Counted from the stretch's first letter, positions 1 through 9,252 are shown. The stretch is 64,000 bases of DNA from CAYVIB01 sp964451365 (GCA_964451365.1 CAYVIB010000020.1:30215-94214), one strand, 5' to 3'. Numbers and translations: made by a program. Notes: generated by a model not told the origin, from the letters alone.

Positions 1-775
1 GGTCAGCCTGGTTGCCCTTTCCATCAGTTTGATTTTTGCCTACAAGTACGTGAGCAGAACCTACATCGATCCGGGTGTTGCGGAAGAACCCGATATTATT
101 TCCCACGCGCCCGGCGCCACACTGTCCCTTCTGCCGGTGCTTGTTCCGATTTTGCTGATTGTCGGCAAATCACTGGTGCGGGCACTGGAAATTGAAGATG
201 GTATTTTTGTCCGTGCGATTGATTTTTTAGGCACGCCATTTATTGCTCTGCTGGTGGGCGTGGGACTGGCCTTCCTGTTGCCAAAAAAATGGGAAGAGGA
301 AATGTTTAACGGCAACGGTTGGATTGCCAAAGCTATTTCCAGCGCGGCATCGGTAATCCTCATTACCGGCGCCGGCGGTATATTCGGCAAGATGCTGCAG
401 AATTCCGGTATCGCCGATTCCCTTTCGTCATTTGTATCGCAATGGCCCATCGGTATCTGGCTGCCCTTCCTGTTGGCCGCGGCAATCAAGACCGCCCAGG
501 GCTCATCGACCGTTGCGTTGATTACCACCGCCTCGATTGTCGCACCGCTGATGGAAAGCCTCGGATTTCACACCGGGCTCGACAAGGCATTGGTGGTGAT
601 TGCCATCGGCGCTGGTTCGGCGTGCGTCTCCCACGCCAACGACAGCTTCTTTTGGGTGGTGACGCAAATGTCCAATATGGATCTGCGCACCGGTTATCGC
701 ACCCATACGCTGGGCACGGGTGTGCTGGGCCTGAGCGCGGCGACAGTGGTATTCCTGATCCACCTGGTTGTCTAA
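1..775 (+). CDS. GntP-family (gluconate/organic acid) permease, C-terminal part
   Basis: This is the C-terminal part of a polytopic inner-membrane transporter. The reading frame is open through the window edge (first full codon at base 2), so the true start lies upstream. About 255 residues remain, with at least five hydrophobic segments and the conserved stretch around AQGSSTVALITTASIVAPL followed by a GAGSACVSHANDSFFW-type motif, both typical of the GntP / gluconate:H+ symporter family. Members import gluconate or related sugar acids and glycerate. The exact substrate cannot be told from this fragment. A terminator-like hairpin lies downstream at 941-977. Confidence 0.85.
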   Translation, partial: VSLVALSISLIFAYKYVSRTYIDPGVAEEPDIISHAPGATLSLLPVLVPILLIVGKSLVRALEIEDGIFVRAIDFLGTPFIALLVGVGLAFLLPKKWEEEMFNGNGWIAKAISSAASVILITGAGGIFGKMLQNSGIADSLSSFVSQWPIGIWLPFLLAAAIKTAQGSSTVALITTASIVAPLMESLGFHTGLDKALVVIAIGAGSACVSHANDSFFWVVTQMSNMDLRTGYRTHTLGTGVLGLSAATVVFLIHLVV

Positions 776-859
776 GCCTGTAGGAAATAAAGGAAAAGCG
801 ATCAGCAGCACCCAAGGGCACGAGTCGGGCATTCTGAAACCGTATCGCGGGTGTTCGGC

Positions 860-940
860 CTGTGCCCGTTCCTCTCTTAGAGGCACCAAATGGCGGGTGG
901 CGCCCGAAGTGTCGGACCATTGCTTACCCGTACGAGCAAC
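860..940 (-). repeat. Degenerate REP-like palindrome in intergenic region
   Basis: The 188-base gap between the permease and the transglycosylase has no convincing gene. Read on the minus strand, it contains gcgccacccgcc followed by atttggtgcctctaa. The element at 18618-18712 has gcgtcacctgcc, two extra bases, then the same 15 bases. The resemblance continues on both sides with gaps. I infer two copies of one dispersed REP family in opposite orientation. A separate structured stretch (gggcac at 819 pairing with gtgccc about 45 bases on) lies beside it. Confidence 0.45.
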
Positions 941-977
941 AAGAGCTTGTTGGTAGAAATATCTCAGCTCTTTTTTT
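941..977 (+). terminator. Rho-independent terminator-like hairpin
   Basis: AAGAGCT (941-947) can pair with AGCTCTT (966-972) across an 18-base loop and runs directly into seven T residues on the plus strand. It overlaps the last codons of the opposite-strand transglycosylase gene. It could end the permease transcript or an unannotated small RNA from 776-940. The long loop lowers confidence. Confidence 0.45.
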
Positions 978-2241
978 GTTGTCCTACGCTTGTCCCGGCC
1001 TGTGTGCTTTCCAGCATGACACCGAGGGAAACCAGAACCTCCCGGCTGGGGAAACCATCCGCAACCATGCCCTGGCTGTGCTGATATTCACTGAGGGCGC
1101 GCCGGGTGGCCGGCCCCAGTATTCCGTCCGGCTCACCCGTGTCGAAGCCCTTGCTGTTCAGCAGCTCCTGTAAGTGAATAACCTGCTGCCGGCTCAGGCG
1201 CGGCGCATCCGAGGGTGGCGGATGCAATAGCTGCCCGGTACCGGCAACGCGGTTGGCCATATATCCCACTGCCAGGCCGTAAAACTCCGACCGGTTCCAG
1301 CGCATAATCACGTCGAAATTGTGGTAAACCAGGAATGCCGGCCCCTCGTGACCGGAGGGTATCAACAGCGAGGCCTCCACATCCGCCTGCGGCAGACGGG
1401 AGCCATCGGCATTGCGCACACCCATCTCATGCCATTTCGACAGGGGCTTGCGGCTTTCCAATCCCGCCTGGAGGTAGGGAAAGCCTTTCGGTAGCAACAC
1501 TTCCCTGCCCCACCGGCTGCCGTCCTTCCACCCGAGGCCGCGCAAAAAGTTGGCGGCGGAGGCCATTGCATCCGACAGGCTGCCCCACAGGTCGCGGCGC
1601 CCATCTTTGTCGTAATCGACGGCATAACGGAGGAACACCGAAGGCATAAATTGCACATGCCCCATGGCACCGGCCCAGGAGCCCTCCATTTTGTCCGCCG
1701 TCACCGCACCTTCATCGAGAATGGTCAGGGCGTTCATTAATTCACCGGAAAAGTAACTGCTGCGGCGCTCGTCGCACCCCAGGGTGGCCAGCGAATCCAG
1801 CACACGCATCCGCCCGAGAAAGCCGCCGTAATTCGTTTCGAGCCCCCAGAACGCCACCAGGTATTGCGGGGCCACACCATACTCTTTCGCGACCCGATGC
1901 AGCAACTCCCGATGTCGGGCAAGCAGCGCCCGACCCTTCTCCACCCGCTCAACCGTGACCCGGCGGTTAAGATAATCGGCAAAAGTCGTAGTAAATTCCG
2001 GTTGCCGCCGATCCAGCTCCAGCACGCGCTCGGACAGGCTGACGTTGGCGAGCGCGGTAGCAATCAGCTCCTCGGAAATTCCCTTCTTTCTGGCGGCCTC
2101 CATATAGCGGTTGACGCAGGTGGCGAATTGTTCGGCGGTCAGCAAGGGCGCCACTACTTCCTCATCACCCGCGGGCGTGTTGCCATATGCAACAAGCGCA
2201 ACACTAAAAAAAAACAAAACGAGAATTTGCCTGATAGTCAT
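964..2241 (-). CDS. Lytic murein transglycosylase, MltB/SLT_2 type with C-terminal peptidoglycan-binding domain
   Basis: Predicted periplasmic enzyme that cleaves the MurNAc-GlcNAc bond of peptidoglycan, leaving 1,6-anhydro ends. From the start chosen here it is 425 residues. Residues 1-22 form a signal peptide (MTIRQ then a hydrophobic run ending AYG). The SLT_2 domain covers about 35-330, with the likely catalytic Glu135 in WGLETNYGG and the motif GAMGHVQFMPS. A PG_binding_1 domain lies at about 350-410, with DGILGPATRRALSEYQ. An in-frame ATG lies two codons upstream (2247) and the frame stays open to 2307. I chose 2241 because a GGGA sits about 8 bases before it and the signal peptide begins cleanly there. 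The last residues (QQKKS) overlap the hairpin at 941-977. Confidence 0.88.
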   Translation of the reverse strand: MTIRQILVLFFFSVALVAYGNTPAGDEEVVAPLLTAEQFATCVNRYMEAARKKGISEELIATALANVSLSERVLELDRRQPEFTTTFADYLNRRVTVERVEKGRALLARHRELLHRVAKEYGVAPQYLVAFWGLETNYGGFLGRMRVLDSLATLGCDERRSSYFSGELMNALTILDEGAVTADKMEGSWAGAMGHVQFMPSVFLRYAVDYDKDGRRDLWGSLSDAMASAANFLRGLGWKDGSRWGREVLLPKGFPYLQAGLESRKPLSKWHEMGVRNADGSRLPQADVEASLLIPSGHEGPAFLVYHNFDVIMRWNRSEFYGLAVGYMANRVAGTGQLLHPPPSDAPRLSRQQVIHLQELLNSKGFDTGEPDGILGPATRRALSEYQHSQGMVADGFPSREVLVSLGVMLESTQAGTSVGQQKKS

Positions 2242-2444
2242 GAACATCCCAAAAACAGTAACGGCACGCTTAGAGTCTATCCGAAGGTGAGGGTTCCAGT
2301 GCCACAATTGTACCTGCTTATTCAGAATGGGTATTGACCGGGTTCATAGTGCGCATCACATTTCCCGGCTTTGGCTGGAGATCGAGTTTTACCGGCCGTT
2401 TTGTGCTGGCATAATACGCGGCCAGAGAGAGGTACACGATAATT

Positions 2445-4166
2445 ATGACGACAATAATAGAAAATACGGATCAGCCTTGGGACGAGTTGGTCGCCTGCCA
2501 GGTCGAAAACCTCTCGAATCCGGAGCCGGTGGAAATCGCGGAAGTGCCCCGGGCACCCGCGCGTAAAGTTCCCGTTTTTCTGGTCGATCTCTGGGCATAT
2601 CTTCGACAACCCGCCAACGCTTTTACGCTGCTTACCATTTCAGCATGGTTTGTTTTGTTCGGTGTTCTTTGGTCCAACATTATTTATGTTGACGACAAGG
2701 GCATGCATACCGCGTCGGTCAATATATGGGGCGACTGGATCGTCCACATGACCTACACCAATATTTTTCACGACTGGCCAATGCAGCAGTGGCTGGCAAA
2801 AAGCCCGCTCTTTTCCCCCGGAAACTTTCGCTATCCGGCGGCGGCCAATTTGTTCAGCGCGTTTCTGATGTCATTCGGCCTGACGGCGGTGCAGGCCATG
2901 GTGACATCGTCGATGATTATGTGTTTTGCGCTAACCCTGGCGTTGTTCTTCTTCTTCCGCCAGTTTGGCATGTCGCGTGTGTGGTCCTGTATCGGCCTGT
3001 CATTTTTTCTTTTTAATGGCGGGTTCGGGTTCCTGTTCTATTTTTTTCAAGGCGCGCAAAGCGCCACCCACCTTCCCAACGAAGGCCTGGTTATCCAGAA
3101 CTTCATTATTTCTGAATTTGTCCCACAGCGAGCGATTCTGTTCGCGGCGCCGTTTTTTGTTATGGGCACGGCGCTGCTTAAAAAGGCGCTCGATTCTTCG
3201 GAAATAAAATTACAGATAAAACTGATGGTGACTATCGGTCTGCTGAGCAACGTGATTTTGCTGTCATCCGCCCACACCTATCTCGCCTTCGTCTTCACAT
3301 GTTTTATTGCCGGCCTGTTTACCGTTAAAAAGTGGAAGGTCTGGCTGGTGCTTGTATTGGTTGCAGGTATCACAAACGCGCTTTTGTATTTTGGCTATTA
3401 CGGCATAAACGAAACCAGCGCTTTTTTCAAATGGGCTCCCGGGGAACTGGTCAAATTCAGCAAGTTGTCCATCGTCGATCACTTTGTAAAAAACTACGCG
3501 TTTATCCTGCCGATTGCAGCCTACGCGATTTATCGGCTCAAGCTATGGAAGCAGCCTTTTATACTGGCTGGCCTCCTGCTGTTGTGCCTGGCTTACCTGA
3601 TACAGTTCCAGCCGTGGATATGGGACAACACCAAAATTATCACCTGGGCCTATCTCCTGCTGCTGATACCGGCGTTGATCTACCTGAACCAGTGGTGGCG
3701 ACAGAATCCGGCAAAAAAAGCAGTGGTCGTTGCCGTAGTGTTTTTATCAATGACATCCGGCGCGATAGATGTGTGGCAACTGGTTAAACCAAACAGACAC
3801 GTCTGGCAGATGTTTACCGCGGAGGATTTGCGGCTGGCGGAGGAGTTCAAAGCCAGGACTTCGCGGGAGGATATCGTGCTGACGCACATGGGCCACAACA
3901 ATTGGGTGCACACTCTCGCGTCCCGGCAGGTGTTCAAGGCCTTCAGTGGCTGGCTTTGGACCTATGGCATCAACAGCTGGGAGCTGGATAATCAGTCCAA
4001 TAAAATGCTCAACGGTGACATGGAGCTGCTACGCAGGAATAGCATTGATTATATTGTGATTGACCGGCATCACGAACCGTCGAAAGTGCGGTACGCCTGG
4101 TCGCAAAAGCTGGATACTTTTTTGGATTCCCCGAGGTACAAAATATATAAAATTAATGAAAATTAA
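2445..4166 (+). CDS. Large polytopic membrane protein, possible GT-C-fold glycosyltransferase
   Basis: A protein of 573 residues with a soluble N-terminal 45 residues (acidic, Pro-rich), then about ten hydrophobic segments from residue 60 to 445, and a soluble C-terminal domain of about 125 residues. The first extracytoplasmic loop has an acidic GDWIVHMTYTNIF motif followed by SPLFSPGNFRYPAAANLF. That layout (acidic loop after the first membrane helix, many helices, C-terminal domain) resembles GT-C lipid-linked-sugar glycosyltransferases, but I cannot assign a family. A GAGAGG ribosome site sits 12 bases before the ATG. Its neighbours are a divergent murein hydrolase and a convergent secreted CBM protein, and neither gives a pathway. 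Function is inferred only. Confidence 0.6.
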   Translation: MTTIIENTDQPWDELVACQVENLSNPEPVEIAEVPRAPARKVPVFLVDLWAYLRQPANAFTLLTISAWFVLFGVLWSNIIYVDDKGMHTASVNIWGDWIVHMTYTNIFHDWPMQQWLAKSPLFSPGNFRYPAAANLFSAFLMSFGLTAVQAMVTSSMIMCFALTLALFFFFRQFGMSRVWSCIGLSFFLFNGGFGFLFYFFQGAQSATHLPNEGLVIQNFIISEFVPQRAILFAAPFFVMGTALLKKALDSSEIKLQIKLMVTIGLLSNVILLSSAHTYLAFVFTCFIAGLFTVKKWKVWLVLVLVAGITNALLYFGYYGINETSAFFKWAPGELVKFSKLSIVDHFVKNYAFILPIAAYAIYRLKLWKQPFILAGLLLLCLAYLIQFQPWIWDNTKIITWAYLLLLIPALIYLNQWWRQNPAKKAVVVAVVFLSMTSGAIDVWQLVKPNRHVWQMFTAEDLRLAEEFKARTSREDIVLTHMGHNNWVHTLASRQVFKAFSGWLWTYGINSWELDNQSNKMLNGDMELLRRNSIDYIVIDRHHEPSKVRYAWSQKLDTFLDSPRYKIYKINEN

Positions 4167-4303
4167 CTGGCGGTGTACAGGGACGGTCGAAGTCAACGAA
4201 AACCGGCAGAACAACCGCGAAATATTTTGTCACCCGGTACAGCGCTGAAAATCAACGCTTCGATTCTTTTGCTTCAAAATTAAATATCAAGCGGTTTTTT
4301 TGA

Positions 4304-4329
4304 AAGCGCGGGAACTACATCCCGCGCTT
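4304..4329. terminator. Hairpin between convergent genes
   Basis: A perfect 10-bp stem (AAGCGCGGGA / TCCCGCGCTT) with a 6-base loop lies between the convergent membrane-protein and CBM-protein genes. A T-run precedes it on the plus strand and there is only a weak CTTCTT tract after it, so it is a probable bidirectional terminator without a strong U-tract. Confidence 0.5.
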
Positions 4330-4346
4330 CTTCCAATTTACAGTCG

Positions 4347-6170
4347 TTACTCACAACCCCCAACGCGACTGGTGGAGACCACAATATCATCCATCCAAAC
4401 ATCCACATTGTTCTGGCTGAAGCTGTGCCAACCGAATGCGATCTCGTTGAACTTGCCACTTAGCCAGGTGCTGCCGAGGGGGCCGTTATTCCAATCTCCG
4501 GCCGAGGTAATGGAGTGCACCTCGGTGCCGTTGATCCACGCACGCAACGTGTCGTAGGCCGGCTCTGACAGGAAGGCCACCTCCACACAATGCCAGGTAT
4601 CGGAAGCGTATGCCGGTCCGTCGCCCCAGCGATCCATCGTGGGCGCGATATTATCGCTCGGAACTTCATTAGTACCGATCACACCCTTGATTTCACCAAA
4701 GCGGACTTCATCGTTGGCACTGCCAGGGGCACCACGCAAAGCGACCAGGGTTTCGTGATTATCTCCCGGGTTCATGCCAAGCTGGCGAGTCATATATACC
4801 CACGCGCGCACATAAATTGTATCCGTGCCACTTGGCAACGCGCGGGCGATCATGGCAGGATTGGCGCCGCCGCTGAAGTGAACGCCCATCGAATTGTTGC
4901 GACCACTGCCAGTTTCCACCAATGCATAGGTGCTGCCATTGGGGTTGGGACCATTGGCCTGCCAGGAGATAAAATTATCCCAGCCGCCGGGCTGTTGCCC
5001 ATCGACACCTGACTCGAAATCCTCCGAAAAAATCACGCCGCCGCCACTACTTGAAGAACTTGAGCTGGACGAACTGGAAGAACTGCTCGAGGAAGAGGAA
5101 GAAGAAGTGCTTGAACTGGACGAACTCGAGGACGTTGAGCTTGATGAAGAAGAGCTCGATGAACTGCTGCTCGAACTACTCGAACTACTCGAACTGGACG
5201 AACTGGAGGATGAACCACTACCGATAACGCCATAGGGGTCCGGCTGGCTTTCACAGGTGTCAAAGCCGATACAGCTATGCTGGTTTTCCCAACCCCAACC
5301 ACTGGTTTGGTTCTCACACAACGGGTAAATAGTGCCATACCAGTTGCACTGAAGGTTTTCTTCCACCACCTCGGGTTCAGACGCCAGGCAATAAATGTCT
5401 CCCGATCCCAAGGGCCCCGCCTGATTAAACTCATTCAGATCGCAGTCAACACCATTGGTAAAACTGAACGGGTCGGAAAAATCGCATACGGTTTCAAATT
5501 GATTGCCGACACAACTGCCGATGATGACATTTGCAGTACCTTCAAACGCGCAATGCTCCCCTTCATCAGCACACTTGTCATAAGTCACGCCATCGATGTT
5601 GACCGACTCCGGTGGTGTAAATCCGCCTGACGAACTGGTTGCACTGGTCGAACTTGATGAACTGCTTGACGACGAACTGCTACTGGTCGAGCTACTGCTT
5701 GAAGAACTACTGCTTGAAGAACTACTGCTTGAAGAACTACTACTTGAAGAACTACTACTTGAAGAACTACTGGAGCTGGAAGATCCCCCATCGCAAACAT
5801 CTCCGGTGACATCAGGGGTTTCCGCGCTACCGCCGTTGGTCACTCCCTGAAAACCGAACTCCGCGCTTTGCCCCGGCTGAATGGTACTGTTCCAGCCAAG
5901 CGCGGACGCGGTGTAAGGGTTATTTCCGCTGATATCCGCATTCCAGGAATTGGTGATGGAATTAGCCTGGTACTGCCAATTCACCTGCCAACCACTAATG
6001 GCGCTGGTTCCGGTATTAGTAATACGAATTACACCGGTGAATCCCGCGCCCCAGGAATTACTGACAATATATTCACAGTCGGCAGCCTGAACCGCGGCGC
6101 CATAACCCATGATAGACAGTCCGATGATATAAATCGCCGCAAAGCAACGAACTTTCCGTTGAAAACTCAT
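4347..6170 (-). CDS. Secreted CBM2 - Cys-rich - CBM10 protein with Cip1-like C-terminal domain and poly-Ser linkers
   Basis: A predicted extracellular polysaccharide-active protein of 607 residues. In order: signal peptide (1-30, ending AAVQAA); CBM2 cellulose-binding domain (about 31-128, with conserved Trp in SGWQVNWQY and ALGWNS); poly-Ser linker (about 130-184); Cys-rich module (about 187-270, with CADEGEHCAFEG); CBM10 (about 275-307, QCNWYGTIYPLC to GWGWENQHSC); second poly-Ser linker (about 318-378); C-terminal beta-sandwich-like domain (about 380-607, FSEDFESGVDGQQPGGW). That last domain recalls fungal Cip1 and bacterial relatives, which I hold tentatively. No classical glycosidase domain is visible, so it may be a lyase-like or binding protein. 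I chose ATG at 6170 because GAGAGG lies 8 bases upstream; the ATG at 6176 would be only 2 bases from that site. Confidence 0.85.
   Translation of the reverse strand: MSFQRKVRCFAAIYIIGLSIMGYGAAVQAADCEYIVSNSWGAGFTGVIRITNTGTSAISGWQVNWQYQANSITNSWNADISGNNPYTASALGWNSTIQPGQSAEFGFQGVTNGGSAETPDVTGDVCDGGSSSSSSSSSSSSSSSSSSSSSSSSSSSSSSSSTSSSSSSSSSSSSTSATSSSGGFTPPESVNIDGVTYDKCADEGEHCAFEGTANVIIGSCVGNQFETVCDFSDPFSFTNGVDCDLNEFNQAGPLGSGDIYCLASEPEVVEENLQCNWYGTIYPLCENQTSGWGWENQHSCIGFDTCESQPDPYGVIGSGSSSSSSSSSSSSSSSSSSSSSSSSSSTSSSSSSSSTSSSSSSSSSSSSSSSSSSSSGGGVIFSEDFESGVDGQQPGGWDNFISWQANGPNPNGSTYALVETGSGRNNSMGVHFSGGANPAMIARALPSGTDTIYVRAWVYMTRQLGMNPGDNHETLVALRGAPGSANDEVRFGEIKGVIGTNEVPSDNIAPTMDRWGDGPAYASDTWHCVEVAFLSEPAYDTLRAWINGTEVHSITSAGDWNNGPLGSTWLSGKFNEIAFGWHSFSQNNVDVWMDDIVVSTSRVGGCE
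5701..5775. repeat. Tandem 15-bp repeat coding for poly-serine linker
   Basis: Five back-to-back 15-base units of the form gaagaactactgctt (units 3-5 vary by one to four bases) lie inside the first linker of the CBM2/CBM10 gene. Each encodes five serines on the minus strand. The wider linkers span roughly 5618-5783 and 5041-5214 and use mixed AGC, AGT, TCG and TCC codons. Such repeats can expand and contract by slippage without breaking the frame. Confidence 0.85.
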
Positions 6171-6176
6171 TAACAT

Positions 6177-6820
6177 TACCTCTCTTCTTGTTTAGGGATA
6201 GTGGTTATTGTTGTTGTATCGGACAGCACACTTTTAAATTTCCCTTAACAGGCGATTTCAACAGAATAACGCTGCTAAAACCCTCCATCTCTCTAACGTG
6301 TTTCTACTTCACCATCCAGCATCTTGCCGGACATGTCCGATCCGCCTTCGTAAAACAAACATGATTTTTAAATTTCTGTTTAATGTCGCAATTCACTGCC
6401 AACTACGGAATTGCTGCACCTTTTGTTGCTTCCGTGCCTGAGATATCGCCTAACCGTTGGTTCGGCAAGCGAAAATAACATTTTTCTGATTACACGACAT
6501 TGAACTGTGTCGTGGACAGGCAACAAACCTATGACGCCTGCCCGCAAGGCAAATGCCGGTCGTGCACCAAGGAAACCGACGATTATTCACATATAACGAA
6601 ACTTTTCAGCAAAAAATTTAAGCGTTTGGGAAAGGTGGCATACGAAAACGCATAATGGCATTGGCAGGCTAATTGACGCCGCTTTTAGTCAAAGAGACAT
6701 TTTGCGAGATACCCGAGACTCCGCCCAGTGACGTTATCCACGGCAGCAATGGGTTTAATCCTCGCTACCGAATTTTTTATCCGCCGTTATTGCTCACAGC
6801 ATTCCGGGCGAGCCAAGGAT
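6177..6820. other. Long non-coding stretch upstream of the CBM2/CBM10 gene
   Basis: About 640 bases separate the CBM gene start from the terminator of the alpha-glucuronidase gene. No open frame of convincing length and no tRNA-like or clear riboswitch-like fold was seen. It is AT-richer near 6180-6260 and 6590-6650. It probably carries the promoter and control sites of the secreted protein, but no operator could be identified by eye. Confidence 0.4.
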
Positions 6821-6854
6821 AAAAAAGCCCCGACAGGAGTCACTGCCGGGGCTT
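6821..6854 (-). terminator. Rho-independent terminator of the alpha-glucuronidase gene
   Basis: On the minus strand AAGCCCCG pairs with CGGGGCTT, with a further CAG/CTG pairing inside the loop, followed by six T residues. It lies 82 bases after the stop of the GH67 gene and matches the classic terminator form. Confidence 0.85.
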
Positions 6855-6936
6855 CGCGTAATTAAACCAGCCCAATTATCAAATACTCTGCCTCAACAAC
6901 TGATCAGGCTCATTGGGGGAAAATATTCAAGCGATA

Positions 6937-9120
6937 CTATCCATTCCCCGGCGCATACGGAAACGCCATTCCCATATACTCTTCCAGTGTCCCGTCGGGC
7001 TTTTTCAATCCAGCCGGAATTGGTCGGTCGGAAAACCGCTGAAAATACAACACACAGGCATTGCGCCACCAGCGGGCTTCCTTCACTTGAATATCCATTG
7101 CCATTTGCACCTGCAAAAACAGATTCTGGTCGATTTTGCCTTCCAGGGTGTCCCACTCTTTTGCCATTTCCTCGACGGCCTGGGCACCGGCGTAATAATG
7201 CAGGACAATTTCATCCCACAGAGTTTTGCCGGATTTCATTTTGTAGTCCCACGGCAGGTGGTGGAACCAAAGCAGGAATTTCTCGGGTGTGGTTTCCGGC
7301 GAGGAATATTTTTTCCGCAGCGGTGGGAAGTATTGCGAGACTGCGTTGGTGCCGCTTCCGGTTCGATCGAAACCAATACCCTCGCTGTCGGCATTGTGAT
7401 AGTAAACAGGGTTCCAGTCGGCGCGCCCCAGGTTGTCCACCCAGGGACCGGGGCCGTAGTGGTGGCCGGTGCCCATAATGTGATGCAGGCCGAGCGGGGT
7501 CATATAGTTAACCGTGTTTTCCCGCGAAACCATCATCATTTTTTTCACTTTTTTTACCACGGATTCGTCGTCGGACAAGGTCATTCTTATCCACTCATCC
7601 GCGATTTGCTCAGAGGATAATTGATTGTCCCAGGCCAACCGGCCGAACACGTACCAGTTCGACTGCAGCATAATATGCCCGGTCCAGTTTCGATCGCTGC
7701 CGATGTTGGACACACCCGCCATACCGGTAATGGGATAATCGAAAAGCGAACCGTCTATCACTTCCGCCACGGTGGAGCCTTCACCTTTGGCGTAGGTGTC
7801 GGTATCGAGGACTTCTTCATACATGGTGCCCAGATAGACGAAATGGGTACTGAACCCCAGGTACTCCATGGTGACCTGGAATTCCATCATCAACGGCGTT
7901 TGCGGGGTTGCACCAAACAATGGAGTGATCGGTTCGCGCGGTTGAAAATCGATGGGACCGTTTTTCACCTGAACCAGCACATTGTTTTTAAACTTGCCGT
8001 CCAGCGGTTTGAACTCGTTGTATGCCTGCAGGGATCTTTCTACATTCGGATCATTTTTGTAAACGAAGGCCCGCCACATAACGACACCGCCGTATGGCTC
8101 AAGCGCCTCCGCCAGCATATTCGCGCCTTCGGCATGGGTGCGGCCAAAATCGTGCGGTCCGGGTTGCCCTTCCGAATTGGCTTTCACAAGAAAACCGCCG
8201 AAATCGGGAATTTTTGCGTAAATTTTTTCGACTCTTTCCTTCCACCACTGCTGCACACGGGGGTCAAGCGGATCGGACGTTTCCAGGCCGCCAATCAGGT
8301 TGGGCGAACTGAATTTAATCGAGAGATAAACTTTAATTCCGTAAGGACGAAAAATATCCGCCAGTGCCGCAACTTTTTCCAGATAGTGAGGTGTAAGGAT
8401 AAGCGCATCAGCGTTAACATTGTTGAGTACGGTTCCGTTAATTCCGATCGATGCGTTAGCACGCGCATAATCGTAGTAACGCTGGTATTTATAATCCGGC
8501 AGTTTGTGCCAGTCCCAAATGGACTGCCCGGCGTAACCGCGCTCCACATGGCGATCAAGATTGTCCCAATGATTGAGCACACGCAGCTGCACTTTCGGCG
8601 AAGAGACGATATTCAGGCCGCTGATGTTTTCCTGTGTTTGCAACAAGCGCAGAAAATGAAAAACGCCGTACATCACACCAACATCGTCATTACCGGTGAT
8701 AACCGTGATGTTCTTTCCATCTATTTCGCTCTCGGCAATGATATAGCCTTCGCCGCCCAGTTTTTTCAGGCGGTCATTGAAACCCGCTTTGGCTATTTTG
8801 TCGGAAGAAGCCGGGGTGCCGACAAGCAACTCGTTATTGGCGAGCCTCCCTTTGCCCTGCTCCACGTCACCCAACAGGCCGTTAAGCGCAAGGTCGAGTT
8901 CATGTCGAATGACACCGGAGGTGGGCGAATTGCCCTCCACACGCCAGTGTGAGATCTGCTTTTGATATCGTTTGAGAACTCTGGAATCGGAAATGCGGTC
9001 ATATTTCAGCCAGAGACGATAACCGTCGTCTTCGCCGGTGAACGGACTCGCACTTGAAGTTGCAACTAATCCCAGCATCATAAATATCCCAAAAAGCAGG
9101 TTTAACCTTACGTTAAGCAT
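6937..9120 (-). CDS. GH67 alpha-glucuronidase, exported
   Basis: Removes (4-O-methyl)-alpha-D-glucuronic acid from the ends of glucuronoxylan oligosaccharides. It is 727 residues, the usual size for the family. A signal peptide covers residues 1-25 (MLNVRLNLLFG to SSAS), suggesting a periplasmic or outer-surface location. Residues matching the catalytic set of Cellvibrio GlcA67A are visible: Glu317 in KANSEGQPGP (acid), and Asp391 in NGPIDFQ with Glu419 in QVTMEYLG (base pair of carboxylates). Their spacing, 74 and 28 residues, nearly matches the known enzyme. The start at 9120 is preceded by AAGGTG at 9 bases. An in-frame GTG/ATG-type extension to 9153 would spoil the signal peptide. It stands alone, not in a visible xylan operon, with its own terminator at 6821-6854. 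Confidence 0.95.
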   Translation of the reverse strand: MLNVRLNLLFGIFMMLGLVATSSASPFTGEDDGYRLWLKYDRISDSRVLKRYQKQISHWRVEGNSPTSGVIRHELDLALNGLLGDVEQGKGRLANNELLVGTPASSDKIAKAGFNDRLKKLGGEGYIIAESEIDGKNITVITGNDDVGVMYGVFHFLRLLQTQENISGLNIVSSPKVQLRVLNHWDNLDRHVERGYAGQSIWDWHKLPDYKYQRYYDYARANASIGINGTVLNNVNADALILTPHYLEKVAALADIFRPYGIKVYLSIKFSSPNLIGGLETSDPLDPRVQQWWKERVEKIYAKIPDFGGFLVKANSEGQPGPHDFGRTHAEGANMLAEALEPYGGVVMWRAFVYKNDPNVERSLQAYNEFKPLDGKFKNNVLVQVKNGPIDFQPREPITPLFGATPQTPLMMEFQVTMEYLGFSTHFVYLGTMYEEVLDTDTYAKGEGSTVAEVIDGSLFDYPITGMAGVSNIGSDRNWTGHIMLQSNWYVFGRLAWDNQLSSEQIADEWIRMTLSDDESVVKKVKKMMMVSRENTVNYMTPLGLHHIMGTGHHYGPGPWVDNLGRADWNPVYYHNADSEGIGFDRTGSGTNAVSQYFPPLRKKYSSPETTPEKFLLWFHHLPWDYKMKSGKTLWDEIVLHYYAGAQAVEEMAKEWDTLEGKIDQNLFLQVQMAMDIQVKEARWWRNACVLYFQRFSDRPIPAGLKKPDGTLEEYMGMAFPYAPGNG

Positions 9121-9252
9121 GAATTCACACCTTATTCTTATCCGAAACGGCAAAACAAACAGTATAGATGAACCTGGGTTTTAGTTCCGTCACTTGGTGT
9201 TAATTGGCACAGGCCGTACAATACGCGCCCCAAGCGGCAAAATCCTCAACTC

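Noticed and set aside
776..963. 6S RNA, tmRNA, SRP RNA or RNase P RNA
   Set aside because: Looked for the conserved cores of each on both strands and found none.
4930..5235. Leu/Glu-rich frame opposite the poly-Ser linker
   Set aside because: The antisense of serine codons reads as Leu and Glu runs; an artefact of the linker repeat.
7621..8952. 443-codon plus-strand frame inside the GH67 gene
   Set aside because: Antisense to a gene with full catalytic motifs; no family features or ribosome site.
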